Assembly: GCF_003628435.1 (NCBI RefSeq)
Contig: NZ_RBZN01000004.1
Coordinates: 52,395 to 116,394, forward strand
Source: Ureibacillus endophyticus
GTDB taxonomy: Bacteria; Bacillota; Bacilli; Bacillales_A; Planococcaceae
Length of the DNA: 64,000 nucleotides
Reading direction: 5' to 3'
Part shown: piece by piece, positions 17,196 to 26,039 of the stretch
Numbering within the stretch: position 1 is the stretch's first letter
Layout of the letters: each line of letters starts with the position of its first letter
Position numbers and translations under genes: made by a program
The notes under the pieces: generated by a model
Database searches by the model: none
The model's input: the letters and a program-made list of their open reading frames with translations, nothing else
What the model was told of the DNA's origin: nothing

Positions 17196-18344
17196 ATGGT
17201 CAAACAATTTTTAACGAATGAACATCAAATGTTTCGAAAATCTCTTAGAAAAATGCTAGAGAAAGAAGCAATTCCCTACTTTAATGAATGGGAACAAAAC
17301 AGAGGAATCCCTAGAGAGTTTTGGTTAAAGTTAGGTGAAAATGGTTTCTTATGTCCTCAAGTAGGAGAAAAATATGGTGGATTACAATTAGATTTTGGCT
17401 ATTCCATGATTTTAGCCGAAGAGTTAGAAAGAGTTGGAGCTGGACTAGCGAGCGGTATCGTTTTGCATTCGGATATTGTTACACCATATATTGAAAGTTA
17501 CGGAACAAAAGAACAAAAAGAAAAGTGGTTGCCTAAGAGCGTAAGTGGGGAGTTTATCTCTGCTATTGCGATGACTGAGCCAGGAGCAGGTTCAGACTTA
17601 GCGGGAATTCAAACAACTGCTCGGCGTGAAGGAGACTACTATATTTTAAATGGAGAAAAAACATTTATTACAAATGGTATCAATACTGATTATGTTGTGG
17701 TCGTTTGTAAAACAGATCCAAAAGCAACCCCAGCATATAAAGGAATTAGTTTAATTGTTGTAGAAGATGGTACACCAGGCTTTAAACGAGGAAAACTGCT
17801 AAAAAAAATCGGCATGCATTCTGCAGATACAGGCGAGCTAATATTTGAAGAGGCAAAAGTTCCGGCTAGTAATCTATTAGGTGAAGAAGGAAAAGGTTTT
17901 TACTACCTAATGGAAAAATTACAGCAAGAGCGGCTCATCGTTGCCATTGAAGTGCAAATTGAGGCAGAAGAAATGTTTCGTATAACGACTGACTATGTTA
18001 AAGAACGTAAAGCATTTAACAAGAGGATTTCAGATTTCCAAAATACACAATTTAAATTAGCAGAAATGGCGACAGAAATTGATATTGGCCGAACTTATGT
18101 GAACTCACTAGTAGAAAAGCATATTGCAGGGGAAAACATAGTAAAAGAAGTGTCCATGGCGAAATGGTGGATTAGTGAGATGGCAAAACGTGTAGCAGCA
18201 GAATGTCTTCAACTTCATGGAGGCTATGGTTATATGGAAGAATACGAGATTGCCAGACGCTATAGAGATATTCCTGTTGCAGCGATTTACGCAGGAACGA
18301 CTGAGATTATGAAAGGAATTATTGCAAAAGAAATTCTAAAATAA
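17196..18344 (+). CDS. acyl-CoA dehydrogenase
   Basis: A FAD-dependent acyl-CoA dehydrogenase of 382 residues, the first step of beta-oxidation. Typical landmarks are AMTEPGAGSDLAGIQTTARR (flavin/substrate loop near residue 127), NGEKTFITNG, LQLHGGYGYMEEYEIARRYRD near 340 and the C-terminal YAGTTEIMKGIIAKEIL. The ATG follows AGGGGGATTAG. It leads an operon with a CoA ligase and a thiolase. No enoyl-CoA hydratase or 3-hydroxyacyl-CoA dehydrogenase is in the cluster, so those steps must be encoded elsewhere, or the operon serves a special acyl substrate. Confidence 0.95.
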   Translation: MVKQFLTNEHQMFRKSLRKMLEKEAIPYFNEWEQNRGIPREFWLKLGENGFLCPQVGEKYGGLQLDFGYSMILAEELERVGAGLASGIVLHSDIVTPYIESYGTKEQKEKWLPKSVSGEFISAIAMTEPGAGSDLAGIQTTARREGDYYILNGEKTFITNGINTDYVVVVCKTDPKATPAYKGISLIVVEDGTPGFKRGKLLKKIGMHSADTGELIFEEAKVPASNLLGEEGKGFYYLMEKLQQERLIVAIEVQIEAEEMFRITTDYVKERKAFNKRISDFQNTQFKLAEMATEIDIGRTYVNSLVEKHIAGENIVKEVSMAKWWISEMAKRVAAECLQLHGGYGYMEEYEIARRYRDIPVAAIYAGTTEIMKGIIAKEILK

Positions 18345-18403
18345 TGCTGAATTTCATAAAAACACATAGAGATTATGTTCACTAAATTATAGGGGGACGT
18401 TAA

Positions 18404-19900
18404 ATGTTTATTACAAATGTGTTAAGACAACATGCAATGAGTAATCCAGATTCACCGGCAGTTCAATTTGAAGAGCAATGCTGGACCTACAGTGAGCTTT
18501 ATAAAAATGCTCAAAAAATCGCAAGTTATTTATTACAACAAGGATATAAAGAGGGAGACATTGTTGCGCAGTTTATGGGGAATTCCCATTACTTCTTAGC
18601 CGTTTATTACGGTATACAACTAGCTGGGTTAACATGTATGCCTGTAAATACGAAACTAGCACCACCAGAAGTAGAATATATCTTCTCTCATTCAGAAGCG
18701 AAAGTATTATTTTACGATGAAAAAATTCAACAAACAATCGAAAACTCTAAACATCCATTTGAAGAAAAAATTAGTGTTGGACAAGTTAATGAAATTTTGA
18801 GTCGGAACGGGGAATATGTAAAACTTCCAACATTAAAAACAAATGATACAGCGGTGGTTATGTATACTTCCGGTACAACAGGAAAGCCAAAAGGAGTCAT
18901 GTTAACACACCAAAATATTTTCGAGACGGCAGAAATTTGGTCGAGTTCAATGAAGATGAATCGAAATGATCGCATGTATATTTGTACACCATTATTCCAT
19001 TGTGCAGGAAGTCACGTATTTGCAGTGCCGACGATGTATAAAGGGGGCGCGGTCATTATTGAAGAGGCGTTTTCACCAGATAGAACATTAAAAAATTTAC
19101 TAGATACAAGGGCTACTATTTTCTTCGGTGTTCCGGCAATGTACACAATATTACTAAACAAACCAGAACTGAAAAACTACCAATTTGAACATTTAAGGTT
19201 ATTCTGTTACGGAGCAGCACCGATGCCTTATGAGTTAGTGAAACAATTAAAGGATTCATTTCCTAACGTAAAAGTACAAAACTTATATGGCCAAACAGAA
19301 AATACACCTGCAGCTTCTTCGTTAACGGATGAACATGCTTTAACAAAAATTGGTTCTGTAGGGCGTCCATTAGAGCGAACAGAAATCAAATTAGTCGATG
19401 CTTTTGGTGAGGAAGTACCTATAGGAGAAGTGGGCGAAATTTGTGTGAAAGGTCCACAAGTGATGAAAGGTTATTTACGCAATCCTGAAGAAACAGCACG
19501 TACAGTGCAAAATGGCTGGTTATATTCCGGGGATCTTGGACGATTTGATGAGGAAGGATTTTTATATATCGTGGACCGTAAGAAAGATATGATTAACCGC
19601 GGTGGAGAAAATATCTATCCGGTTGAAGTGGAAGAAGTTCTGTACCAAATTCCACAAATATTAGAAGCAGCAGTCGTAGGGGTACCTCATGAAGTATATG
19701 GGGAAGTTCCAAAGGCATTTGTTGTCATTAAAAACGGGGAAGCCATTTCGGAAAAGGAAATCTTAGAGTACTGTCAAACTCAATTAGCAAAATATAAAGT
19801 CCCTCAAGAAGTAGAATTTATAGAGCAATTACCAAGAAATGCTTCAGGGAAAGTGTTAAAACACACGTTACGTTCTAATTTTGTAGAAAATCATTCATAA
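18404..19900 (+). CDS. acyl-CoA synthetase (AMP-forming; long/medium-chain fatty acid-CoA ligase type)
   Basis: A 498-residue ANL-superfamily adenylate-forming enzyme that activates a carboxylic acid to its CoA thioester. The P-loop TSGTTGKPKGVMLTH, the YGQTE motif, YSGDLG and the hinge DRKKDMINRGGENIYPVEVE are all present, and the catalytic lysine sits in RNASGKVLK near the C-terminus. Fatty acid is the likely substrate from its neighbours; the specificity cannot be fixed from sequence. It lies 59 bp after the acyl-CoA dehydrogenase and 16 bp before the thiolase. GGGGGA precedes the ATG. Confidence 0.94.
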   Translation: MFITNVLRQHAMSNPDSPAVQFEEQCWTYSELYKNAQKIASYLLQQGYKEGDIVAQFMGNSHYFLAVYYGIQLAGLTCMPVNTKLAPPEVEYIFSHSEAKVLFYDEKIQQTIENSKHPFEEKISVGQVNEILSRNGEYVKLPTLKTNDTAVVMYTSGTTGKPKGVMLTHQNIFETAEIWSSSMKMNRNDRMYICTPLFHCAGSHVFAVPTMYKGGAVIIEEAFSPDRTLKNLLDTRATIFFGVPAMYTILLNKPELKNYQFEHLRLFCYGAAPMPYELVKQLKDSFPNVKVQNLYGQTENTPAASSLTDEHALTKIGSVGRPLERTEIKLVDAFGEEVPIGEVGEICVKGPQVMKGYLRNPEETARTVQNGWLYSGDLGRFDEEGFLYIVDRKKDMINRGGENIYPVEVEEVLYQIPQILEAAVVGVPHEVYGEVPKAFVVIKNGEAISEKEILEYCQTQLAKYKVPQEVEFIEQLPRNASGKVLKHTLRSNFVENHS

Positions 19901-19916
19901 ATAAAGGGGATTCGTC

Positions 19917-21098
19917 ATGACAAATGTTTATATAGTAGATGGGGCAAGAACAGCTTTCACTTCTTTTGGAGGTTCATTTGCTAGCGTCGATGCAACTGAA
20001 CTTGGGACAGTTACTGCAATCGAAGCGTTAAAACGTTCAAATGTAGAACCTGATCAAATCGATCACGTTATTTATGGTAATGTGATTCACACAGGCGTAA
20101 ATGCGGCTTATTTAGCAAGACATATCGGATTAAAAGCTGGCATCCCACAAGATGTCCCTGCCCTTATTTTAAACCGTTTATGTGGATCAGGTCTTCAATC
20201 CATCGTTACAGCAGCTCAACAAATTTTGTTAGGTGAAGCAGATTTTGTTCTTGCAGGTGGTGCAGAGAATATGTCTCAATCGCCATTCGCTAATTTTGAA
20301 CAAAGATTTAACGGACAAAAGCTTGGGAATCTCCAATTTGTTGACATGTTACAAGCAACACTTACAGATCAATATACTGGTTCAGGAATGGGCATGACGG
20401 CAGAGAGACTTGCAGAAATATATAATATTTCACGGGAAGAACAAGATGAATTTGCCGTACAATCTCACCAAAGGGCAGCACATGCAAGAGAAGCGGGCTA
20501 CTTTAAGGAAGAAATTGTACCCGTTTACGTGAAAACGAGAAGAGGTGAAGTAGCGATTGAAGTAGATGAACATATTAAAGAAAACACATCAACAGAAATT
20601 TTATCGAAACTTCGACCAGCATTTAAAAAAGATGGAACGGTTACTGCTGGCAATGCATCAGGCATTAATGATGGGGCAGCATCAGTTGTTCTTGCGAGTG
20701 AGCGAGCTGTTCAAGAAAATAGCTTAAAACCAATTGCACGAATTATCTCTTGGGGTGTAGCGGGAGTTGACCCTACAATAATGGGTATTGGTCCAGTCCC
20801 TGCTATCAAACAAGCATTAGAACGAGCAAATTTAACCCTATCAGATATGGATTTAGTTGAAGTGAATGAAGCCTTTTCTGCACAATTTATCGCAGTGGAA
20901 AAAGAACTTGGCTTAAATCGTGAAATAACGAATGTAAATGGTGGAGCGATTGCACTTGGTCATCCTGTTGGAACAAGTGGGACGCGTATTGCGTTATCGA
21001 CTTCCTATGAGCTAAAACGAAGAGGTGGCAAATATGCGGTGATTAGCCTTTGCATCGGCGGAGGTCAAGGAATAGCTATGGTGATCGAATCTTTATAA
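19917..21098 (+). CDS. acetyl-CoA acetyltransferase (thiolase)
   Basis: A 393-residue thiolase. The acyl-accepting cysteine is C89 in LNRLCGSGLQS; the second-site motifs are NGGAIALGHPVGTSGTR (catalytic His) and the C-terminal CIGGGQG (catalytic Cys). It cleaves 3-ketoacyl-CoA or condenses acetyl-CoA. As the third gene of the operon it completes the thiolytic step. GGGGAT lies 6 bases before the ATG. A terminator follows at once. Confidence 0.95.
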   Translation: MTNVYIVDGARTAFTSFGGSFASVDATELGTVTAIEALKRSNVEPDQIDHVIYGNVIHTGVNAAYLARHIGLKAGIPQDVPALILNRLCGSGLQSIVTAAQQILLGEADFVLAGGAENMSQSPFANFEQRFNGQKLGNLQFVDMLQATLTDQYTGSGMGMTAERLAEIYNISREEQDEFAVQSHQRAAHAREAGYFKEEIVPVYVKTRRGEVAIEVDEHIKENTSTEILSKLRPAFKKDGTVTAGNASGINDGAASVVLASERAVQENSLKPIARIISWGVAGVDPTIMGIGPVPAIKQALERANLTLSDMDLVEVNEAFSAQFIAVEKELGLNREITNVNGGAIALGHPVGTSGTRIALSTSYELKRRGGKYAVISLCIGGGQGIAMVIESL

Positions 21099-21107
21099 TG
21101 TTGACGT

Positions 21108-21137
21108 AAAGCTGGCAACTTTAGCCGGCTTTTTTTC
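21108..21137 (+). terminator. intrinsic terminator
   Basis: AAAGCTGGC/GCCGGCTTT with a 7-base loop and a T-run ends the fatty-acid operon. Confidence 0.85.
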
Positions 21138-21322
21138 GTTCTAAAAATTAAAGATAGATAGAATCAATTGAATAGCTTGTAAAACAATAAAACTCTTTAT
21201 TTTATGATGTTGCTCTGTACTTGTCTGAGCTGAAAAAATTTAGTAACGTATGCTTATTAACTTGTGAAAAAAATATGTTAAACTAATCCTTATATAAATA
21301 CATTAAAGTGAGCTGAAACACA

Positions 21323-22543
21323 ATGGAACAACCATTTTTACCAATATTATTAGGTTCAGATATGAACGCATATGGAATGGCACGAGCATTTTATGAAGCA
21401 TATGGTTTAAAACCCCTCGTTTTAGGACGCTCGCATCTTACGGCTACACAAGATAGTCGAATTCTACATTTCCAAGAAATTAAAAATTTAAATCAGCAGG
21501 AAGTATTTGTCCCAGCCCTAGAAAAGGTAGCAAAACAATACCCTGATAAAAAATTATTGCTTCTCGCATGTGGTGATGATTATGCGAAGTTAATTATTAA
21601 AAATAAACCAGTATTACAACAATACTTTACAGTCCCATATATCGATGAATCGTTAATGGATCAAATTTTATTAAAAGAAAACTTTTATAAAATGTGTGAA
21701 AAATATAATTTCAAATATCCTGGTACGACGACTGTCACTGCGGATAATTACGAAGACTTCACACCGCCATTTGATTATCCAATCATCTTAAAGGCATCTA
21801 ACTCAGTTGCTTATTGGGCATGTTCTTTCCCTGGGAAAAAGAAAGTTTTCGTTGCACATGATGAGGCAGAAAAGTCTGCTATTTTAAAAGCAATTTATGC
21901 ATCGACTTATCAAGATACAATGATAGTTCAAGAATTTATCCCTGGTGATGATTCTTACATGCGTGTATTAAATGCGTACGTAGGAAAAGACGGGAAAGTT
22001 AAATTGATGTGTTTAGGTAACCCGATTTTAGAGGAACATTCTCCTGAGGGCATTGGAAGTTACGCGGCAATTATCACGACTCATGATGAAAAGTTATTGG
22101 ATCAAGTTCGTTTCTTCTTAGAAGATATCGGCTATACAGGATTTGCAAACTTTGATATGAAATACGATGTCCGTGATGGTGAGTACAAGCTATTTGAAAT
22201 TAATTTACGTAACGGCCGTTCAAGCTATTTCGTTACGGCAGCTGGCTATAACTTAATGAAATATGTTGCAGATGACCATATGTTAAATATCAAACAAGAA
22301 TTAACATATGCGGACAATCGCCATCTATGGATGATCATCCCAAAAGGCGTATTATTCAAATATGCTTCTAACGAAAAAATGAAAATTGAAGCAAAAAGTT
22401 TAATTCGCCAAGGCAAATGGACAAACTCTTTATATTTCAAACAAGATATGAATTTAAAACGATGGGTAAAACTAACGTTAAATAATTTAAACTATTATCG
22501 AAAATATAAAAAATACTTTAATAAAAAAGGTTTGGAAGAATGA
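21323..22543 (+). CDS. D-aspartate ligase (ATP-grasp), peptidoglycan cross-bridge enzyme
   Basis: A 406-residue ATP-grasp ligase closely like the Enterococcus faecium D-aspartate ligase as I remember it: FLPILLGSDMNAYGMARAFY at the N-terminus, QEFIPGDDSYMRVLNAYV near 210, and YTGFANFDMKYDVRDGEYK followed by LFEINLRNGRSS near 275-300 (metal and nucleotide ligands). It would attach the beta-carboxylate of D-Asp to the Lys side chain of UDP-MurNAc-pentapeptide. The next gene, an aspartate racemase, overlaps by 4 bp (ATGA), which strongly supports this role. A D-Asp or D-Glu bridge is typical of Planococcaceae walls. The start ATG has only a weak site (GTGAGCTGAAAC) upstream. Confidence 0.85.
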   Translation: MEQPFLPILLGSDMNAYGMARAFYEAYGLKPLVLGRSHLTATQDSRILHFQEIKNLNQQEVFVPALEKVAKQYPDKKLLLLACGDDYAKLIIKNKPVLQQYFTVPYIDESLMDQILLKENFYKMCEKYNFKYPGTTTVTADNYEDFTPPFDYPIILKASNSVAYWACSFPGKKKVFVAHDEAEKSAILKAIYASTYQDTMIVQEFIPGDDSYMRVLNAYVGKDGKVKLMCLGNPILEEHSPEGIGSYAAIITTHDEKLLDQVRFFLEDIGYTGFANFDMKYDVRDGEYKLFEINLRNGRSSYFVTAAGYNLMKYVADDHMLNIKQELTYADNRHLWMIIPKGVLFKYASNEKMKIEAKSLIRQGKWTNSLYFKQDMNLKRWVKLTLNNLNYYRKYKKYFNKKGLEE

Positions 22544-23250
22544 AAAAAACATTAGGAATTATTGGTGGTGTAGGTCCATTAGCAACTATGTTTATCGGTG
22601 AGATGATTGTTCGTCGTACACTTGCATCAAAGGACCAAGAACATGTTCATACTATCATCGATAATGACACAACAATCCCTGATCGAACGGAATACATTTT
22701 AGATAATACAAAGGAAGACCCTGTTCCATACTTAGTTCGAGATGCTATCAAACTTGCAAACGCTGGTGCTGACTTAATTTGCATTCCTTGTAATACTGCC
22801 CATACGTTTTATGAAGAGTTGCAATCAGGTTCTCCAGTTCCTGTGTTGCATATGATTCGAGAAACGGCAAAACGCGCGGCTATATTAGGTGCAAAACGTG
22901 TAGGAATACTCGCAACAGATGGGACGGTGACTTCGGGAGTATATCAACAAGCACTTATAGAAGAAAATATTGAACCAGTATTGCCTAATGCTGATACCCA
23001 AAAACAAATCATGTCCATCATATATGATTATGTAAAAGCAGGTAGGGACGTATCGCTAAAGGAATGGCAACCAATTGAAGAAGCGATGAGCGAACTCAAT
23101 TGCGATAAATTAATCTTAGGCTGTACAGAACTATCAATCATTAATAAAGAGTTAAAATTAAGTAATCGTTACATCGATTCCCTCATTGTCCTTGCAGAAA
23201 GTGCGATTATGGCATGTGGTTATGAATTAAATAATCCAATTAGAGTTTAA
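22540..23250 (+). CDS. racD: aspartate racemase family protein
   Basis: A 236-residue PLP-independent racemase interconverting L- and D-aspartate (glutamate is a less likely substrate). It has two pseudosymmetric halves with catalytic cysteines C84 (CNTAH) and C195 (LGCTE), preceded by the glycine loop GIIGGVGPLAT. It overlaps the D-aspartate ligase gene by 4 bp, so the two are translationally coupled and the racemase supplies the ligase substrate. A strong terminator follows. Confidence 0.9.
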   Translation: MKKTLGIIGGVGPLATMFIGEMIVRRTLASKDQEHVHTIIDNDTTIPDRTEYILDNTKEDPVPYLVRDAIKLANAGADLICIPCNTAHTFYEELQSGSPVPVLHMIRETAKRAAILGAKRVGILATDGTVTSGVYQQALIEENIEPVLPNADTQKQIMSIIYDYVKAGRDVSLKEWQPIEEAMSELNCDKLILGCTELSIINKELKLSNRYIDSLIVLAESAIMACGYELNNPIRV

Positions 23251-23251
23251 T

Positions 23252-23279
23252 GCCTGCCTATTTTTAGGCAGGTTTTTTT
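23252..23279 (+). terminator. intrinsic terminator
   Basis: CCTGCCTA/TAGGCAGG with a tight loop and TTTTTTT ends the D-Asp operon. Confidence 0.9.
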
Positions 23280-23375
23280 GGTGGGGAAGTTTCCTATGAA
23301 ATTCCACTATGTAAAATCGTGTAATTTCATTAAATTATGGTAAACTAAACGCAAGTAACTAAAGGTGGGTATAAC

Positions 23376-24524
23376 ATGTCAGTGATTAATTTATTAAATG
23401 AAACATTACAAAATAAATGGAAATTTGAAACAACGATGAAAGTACAGGATGAAATGATTCCTGCAATGCTTGAAGGAAAGGACGTTGTTGCAGAATCTCC
23501 AACAGGATCTGGAAAAACGTTAGCATATGTATTGCCGATTTTAAATAAAGTAAATGGGAGCAAAAAACAAACTCAAGCTTTAATCGTTGCCCCATCTCAA
23601 GAATTAGCAATGCAAATTGTAGAGGTTATTCGTGAATGGATAGCAGGAACAGATATCACTGTTCAGCAACTAATTGGAGGTGCCAACTCAGCACGCCAAA
23701 TCGAAAAGCTGAAAAAGAAACCAACAATCGTGGTTGGTACACCTGGTCGTTTAAACGAACTTGCGAAAGCTAACAAGTTAAAACTTAAAGAAATTGAAAC
23801 GGTAGTACTAGATGAATGTGATCAACTTTTAAGTCGTGAATATCGTGTGATTGTAAAATCATTTATCGAAGGTGCAGCTTACGGTCGCCAAGTAGTTGTA
23901 GTCTCTGCAACAATTACAGATGAAATCAAACTTGTGGCGAGTCGATTAATGTTTGAGCCAGTACACATCGAAATTAAACCTGAAGACATGGTGCAAGTAG
24001 GTAAAGTGGTGCATACATTTATCAAAGTGGATGAACGAGATAAAACAGATATGCTTCGTAGACTTGCTCACATTGAAGGTTTGCGCGGTTTAGCCTTTGT
24101 TAACAATATCGACCAAGTATTAATGAAAGAGTCAAAGTTAAAATATAAAGATGCAAAAGTTGTGACATTACATTCTGACATGAAAAAAGAAGAACGCAAA
24201 AAAGCGTTAGATGCTTTCCGTAAAGGTGAGGCAACAATTTTAATTGCAACAGATATCGCTGCTCGTGGATTAGACATTGAAGGATTAACACATGTTATCC
24301 ATGTTGATGCACCTCATACGATTGAACAATATACACATCGTTCTGGCCGTACAGGGCGCGCTGGTGCAGATGGTGAAGTATTAACACTTCTTTCATATCG
24401 CGATGAAAAAACGTATAAAAAGTTAACACGCGAAATGGGTGTAAAAACAATTCAAAAAGTTTGGTATCAAGGAAAATTAGTTGAAGGAAATTCAAAAACT
24501 GTTTCGCAAAAGAGAGGGAAATAA
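23376..24524 (+). CDS. yfmL: DEAD/DEAH-box RNA helicase, YfmL-like
   Basis: A 382-residue ATP-dependent RNA helicase close in length and sequence to B. subtilis YfmL, a ribosome-biogenesis and cold-related helicase. Motif I is SPTGSGKT (41-48), the GG motif GGANSARQ, Ib TPGR, motif II DECD (146-149) instead of DEAD, motif III SAT and motif VI HRSGRTGRAG. YfmL has DETD at motif II, so variation there is normal. No C-terminal RNA-binding extension is present. The aminopeptidase gene follows after 1 bp, suggesting one transcript. Confidence 0.92.
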   Translation: MSVINLLNETLQNKWKFETTMKVQDEMIPAMLEGKDVVAESPTGSGKTLAYVLPILNKVNGSKKQTQALIVAPSQELAMQIVEVIREWIAGTDITVQQLIGGANSARQIEKLKKKPTIVVGTPGRLNELAKANKLKLKEIETVVLDECDQLLSREYRVIVKSFIEGAAYGRQVVVVSATITDEIKLVASRLMFEPVHIEIKPEDMVQVGKVVHTFIKVDERDKTDMLRRLAHIEGLRGLAFVNNIDQVLMKESKLKYKDAKVVTLHSDMKKEERKKALDAFRKGEATILIATDIAARGLDIEGLTHVIHVDAPHTIEQYTHRSGRTGRAGADGEVLTLLSYRDEKTYKKLTREMGVKTIQKVWYQGKLVEGNSKTVSQKRGK

Positions 24525-24525
24525 G

Positions 24526-25755
24526 ATGACGTTTGAAGAAAAGCTAGAACAATACGCCGAACTTGCAGTAAAAGTTGGCGTTAACATACAAAAAGGTCAA
24601 TACTTATTAATTAATACTTCAACAGATACATTGGATTTTACTCGAATTGTGGTGAAAAAAGCTTATGAGGCTGGTGCAGGGAGAGTTCAAGTAAACTTAT
24701 CTGACCCGGTGTTTACTCGTGCCTTTTATGAATTAGGGGCAGAAGAGGAATTTAGTAAGTACCCAAAATGGATTGTTGCCCAACGCGATGAATTAATCGA
24801 ACGTAAAGGTGCACTTTTATGGATTGACGCGGAAGATCCAGACCTATTAGCAGGTATTCAAAGTTCAAGAATTTCTGCACAAACAAAGGCAGCTGGAGAA
24901 GCATTAGTACGTTATCGTAAAGCTGTAATGAATGACGATATCGCATGGTCCATTATTGCAGTACCTTCACAAAAATGGGCGGCGAAAGTTTTCCCTGATT
25001 TACCTGAAAATGAACAAGTAAATGCACTTTGGGAAGCAATTTTCCAAACGGTTCGTATTGGTGATGGCGATGCAGTTGAGAAATGGCGTAAACATGTAGA
25101 GAATTTAGAAAGTCGTGCTAAGCAGTTAAATGAAAAGAAATATTCCAAACTACACTATAAAGCGCCTGGAACAGATTTAACAATTGAACTTCCTGAAAAA
25201 CATCTGTGGGTATCTGGTAGTAGTAAAACTCCAGAAGGTACGACATTTATTGCAAATATGCCGACTGAAGAAGTATTTACATTGCCTTGTAAATATGGTG
25301 TAAATGGAGTTGTTCGTAATACAAAGCCATTAGTATATCAAGGGAATATCATTGATGGTTTCTCTCTTACATTTGAAAAAGGAAAAATTGTAAAAGCTGA
25401 GGCTGAGGTAGGAAATGAGCTGTTACAAGATTTAATTGCAAATGATGAAGGATCCTCTTATTTAGGGGAAGTGGCATTAGTACCACATCAGTCTCCAATT
25501 TCATCATCTGGTATTCTTTATTACAACACATTATTTGACGAAAATGCTTCAAACCATCTAGCTATTGGTGAAGCATATCCAACTTGTTTTGAAGGTGGCC
25601 GTGAATTACAGGAAGGCCAGCTAGAAGCACTGGGAATTAACACATCCATTACCCACGAAGACTTTATGATTGGTAGCGCGGAAATGGATATTGACGGCAT
25701 TTTACCAGATGGAACAGAGGAACCGATTTTCCGAAAAGGGAACTGGGCGTTTTGA
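24526..25755 (+). CDS. ampS: M29-family aminopeptidase
   Basis: A 409-residue cytosolic metallo-aminopeptidase like AmpS/aminopeptidase T. M29 landmarks include GTDLTIELPEKHLWVSG, ANMPTEEVFTLP (metal-site Glu), GNIIDGFSLTFEKGKIV, LGEVALVPHQSPIS, and the C-terminal HLAIGEAYPTCFEGG, with HEDFMIGSAEMDIDG holding metal ligands. I start at the ATG preceded by AGAGGGAA; the longer frame from 24481 reads back through the helicase C-terminus. It lies 1 bp after yfmL and ends with a strong terminator. Confidence 0.94.
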   Translation: MTFEEKLEQYAELAVKVGVNIQKGQYLLINTSTDTLDFTRIVVKKAYEAGAGRVQVNLSDPVFTRAFYELGAEEEFSKYPKWIVAQRDELIERKGALLWIDAEDPDLLAGIQSSRISAQTKAAGEALVRYRKAVMNDDIAWSIIAVPSQKWAAKVFPDLPENEQVNALWEAIFQTVRIGDGDAVEKWRKHVENLESRAKQLNEKKYSKLHYKAPGTDLTIELPEKHLWVSGSSKTPEGTTFIANMPTEEVFTLPCKYGVNGVVRNTKPLVYQGNIIDGFSLTFEKGKIVKAEAEVGNELLQDLIANDEGSSYLGEVALVPHQSPISSSGILYYNTLFDENASNHLAIGEAYPTCFEGGRELQEGQLEALGINTSITHEDFMIGSAEMDIDGILPDGTEEPIFRKGNWAF

Positions 25756-25763
25756 TATTGTGT

Positions 25764-25796
25764 AAAAACCCACCACGATTTTGTGGTGGGTTTTTA
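25764..25796 (+). terminator. intrinsic terminator
   Basis: A 13-bp perfect stem, AAAAACCCACCAC/GTGGTGGGTTTTT, has a 6-base loop. Symmetric A and T tracts would let it work on both strands. Confidence 0.9.
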
Positions 25797-25831
25797 GATT
25801 TTGGCGGACTGGCGAAACTGGTCCGAATTGA

Positions 25832-25960
25832 CAAATAACTAAATTGGCAAATAATCAGTCCAAATCAGCAAATACCCAACGCAAACTGGCAAATAACCAA
25901 TTCAAATCGGCAAATACCCGACCCAAAAAAGCAAATAAACCCCACCAAAAAACAAATAAC
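25832..25960 (+). repeat. seven-copy CAAATA(A/C) array with an exact 21-bp period
   Basis: The core CAAATA begins at 25832, 25848, 25869, 25890, 25911, 25932 and 25953; after the first gap (16) every spacing is 21 bp. The 14 bases between cores are A/C-rich but variable. It fills the gap between the ampS terminator and the sbcD promoter. The 72-codon ORF across it (25844-26062) merely reflects the 21-bp period. Confidence 0.85.
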
Positions 25961-26001
25961 GAATATTTGTTCGTAAAATTATCACGATTCATAGCGAAAG
26001 A

Positions 26002-26010
26002 TGTTATAAT
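26002..26010 (+). promoter_or_regulatory. extended -10 promoter of sbcDC
   Basis: TGTTATAAT is a perfect extended -10 element (TGn plus TATAAT), 30 bp before the sbcD start. No good -35 is seen at 16-18 bp. Confidence 0.55.
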
Positions 26011-26039
26011 GGAGAAAATGATTTGGAAGGGTGTTGTAT

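Noticed and set aside
23376..24524. DECD instead of DEAD in the RNA helicase as a sign of inactivation
   Set aside because: The catalytic D-E pair is kept and variants at the third residue are normal in the YfmL branch.
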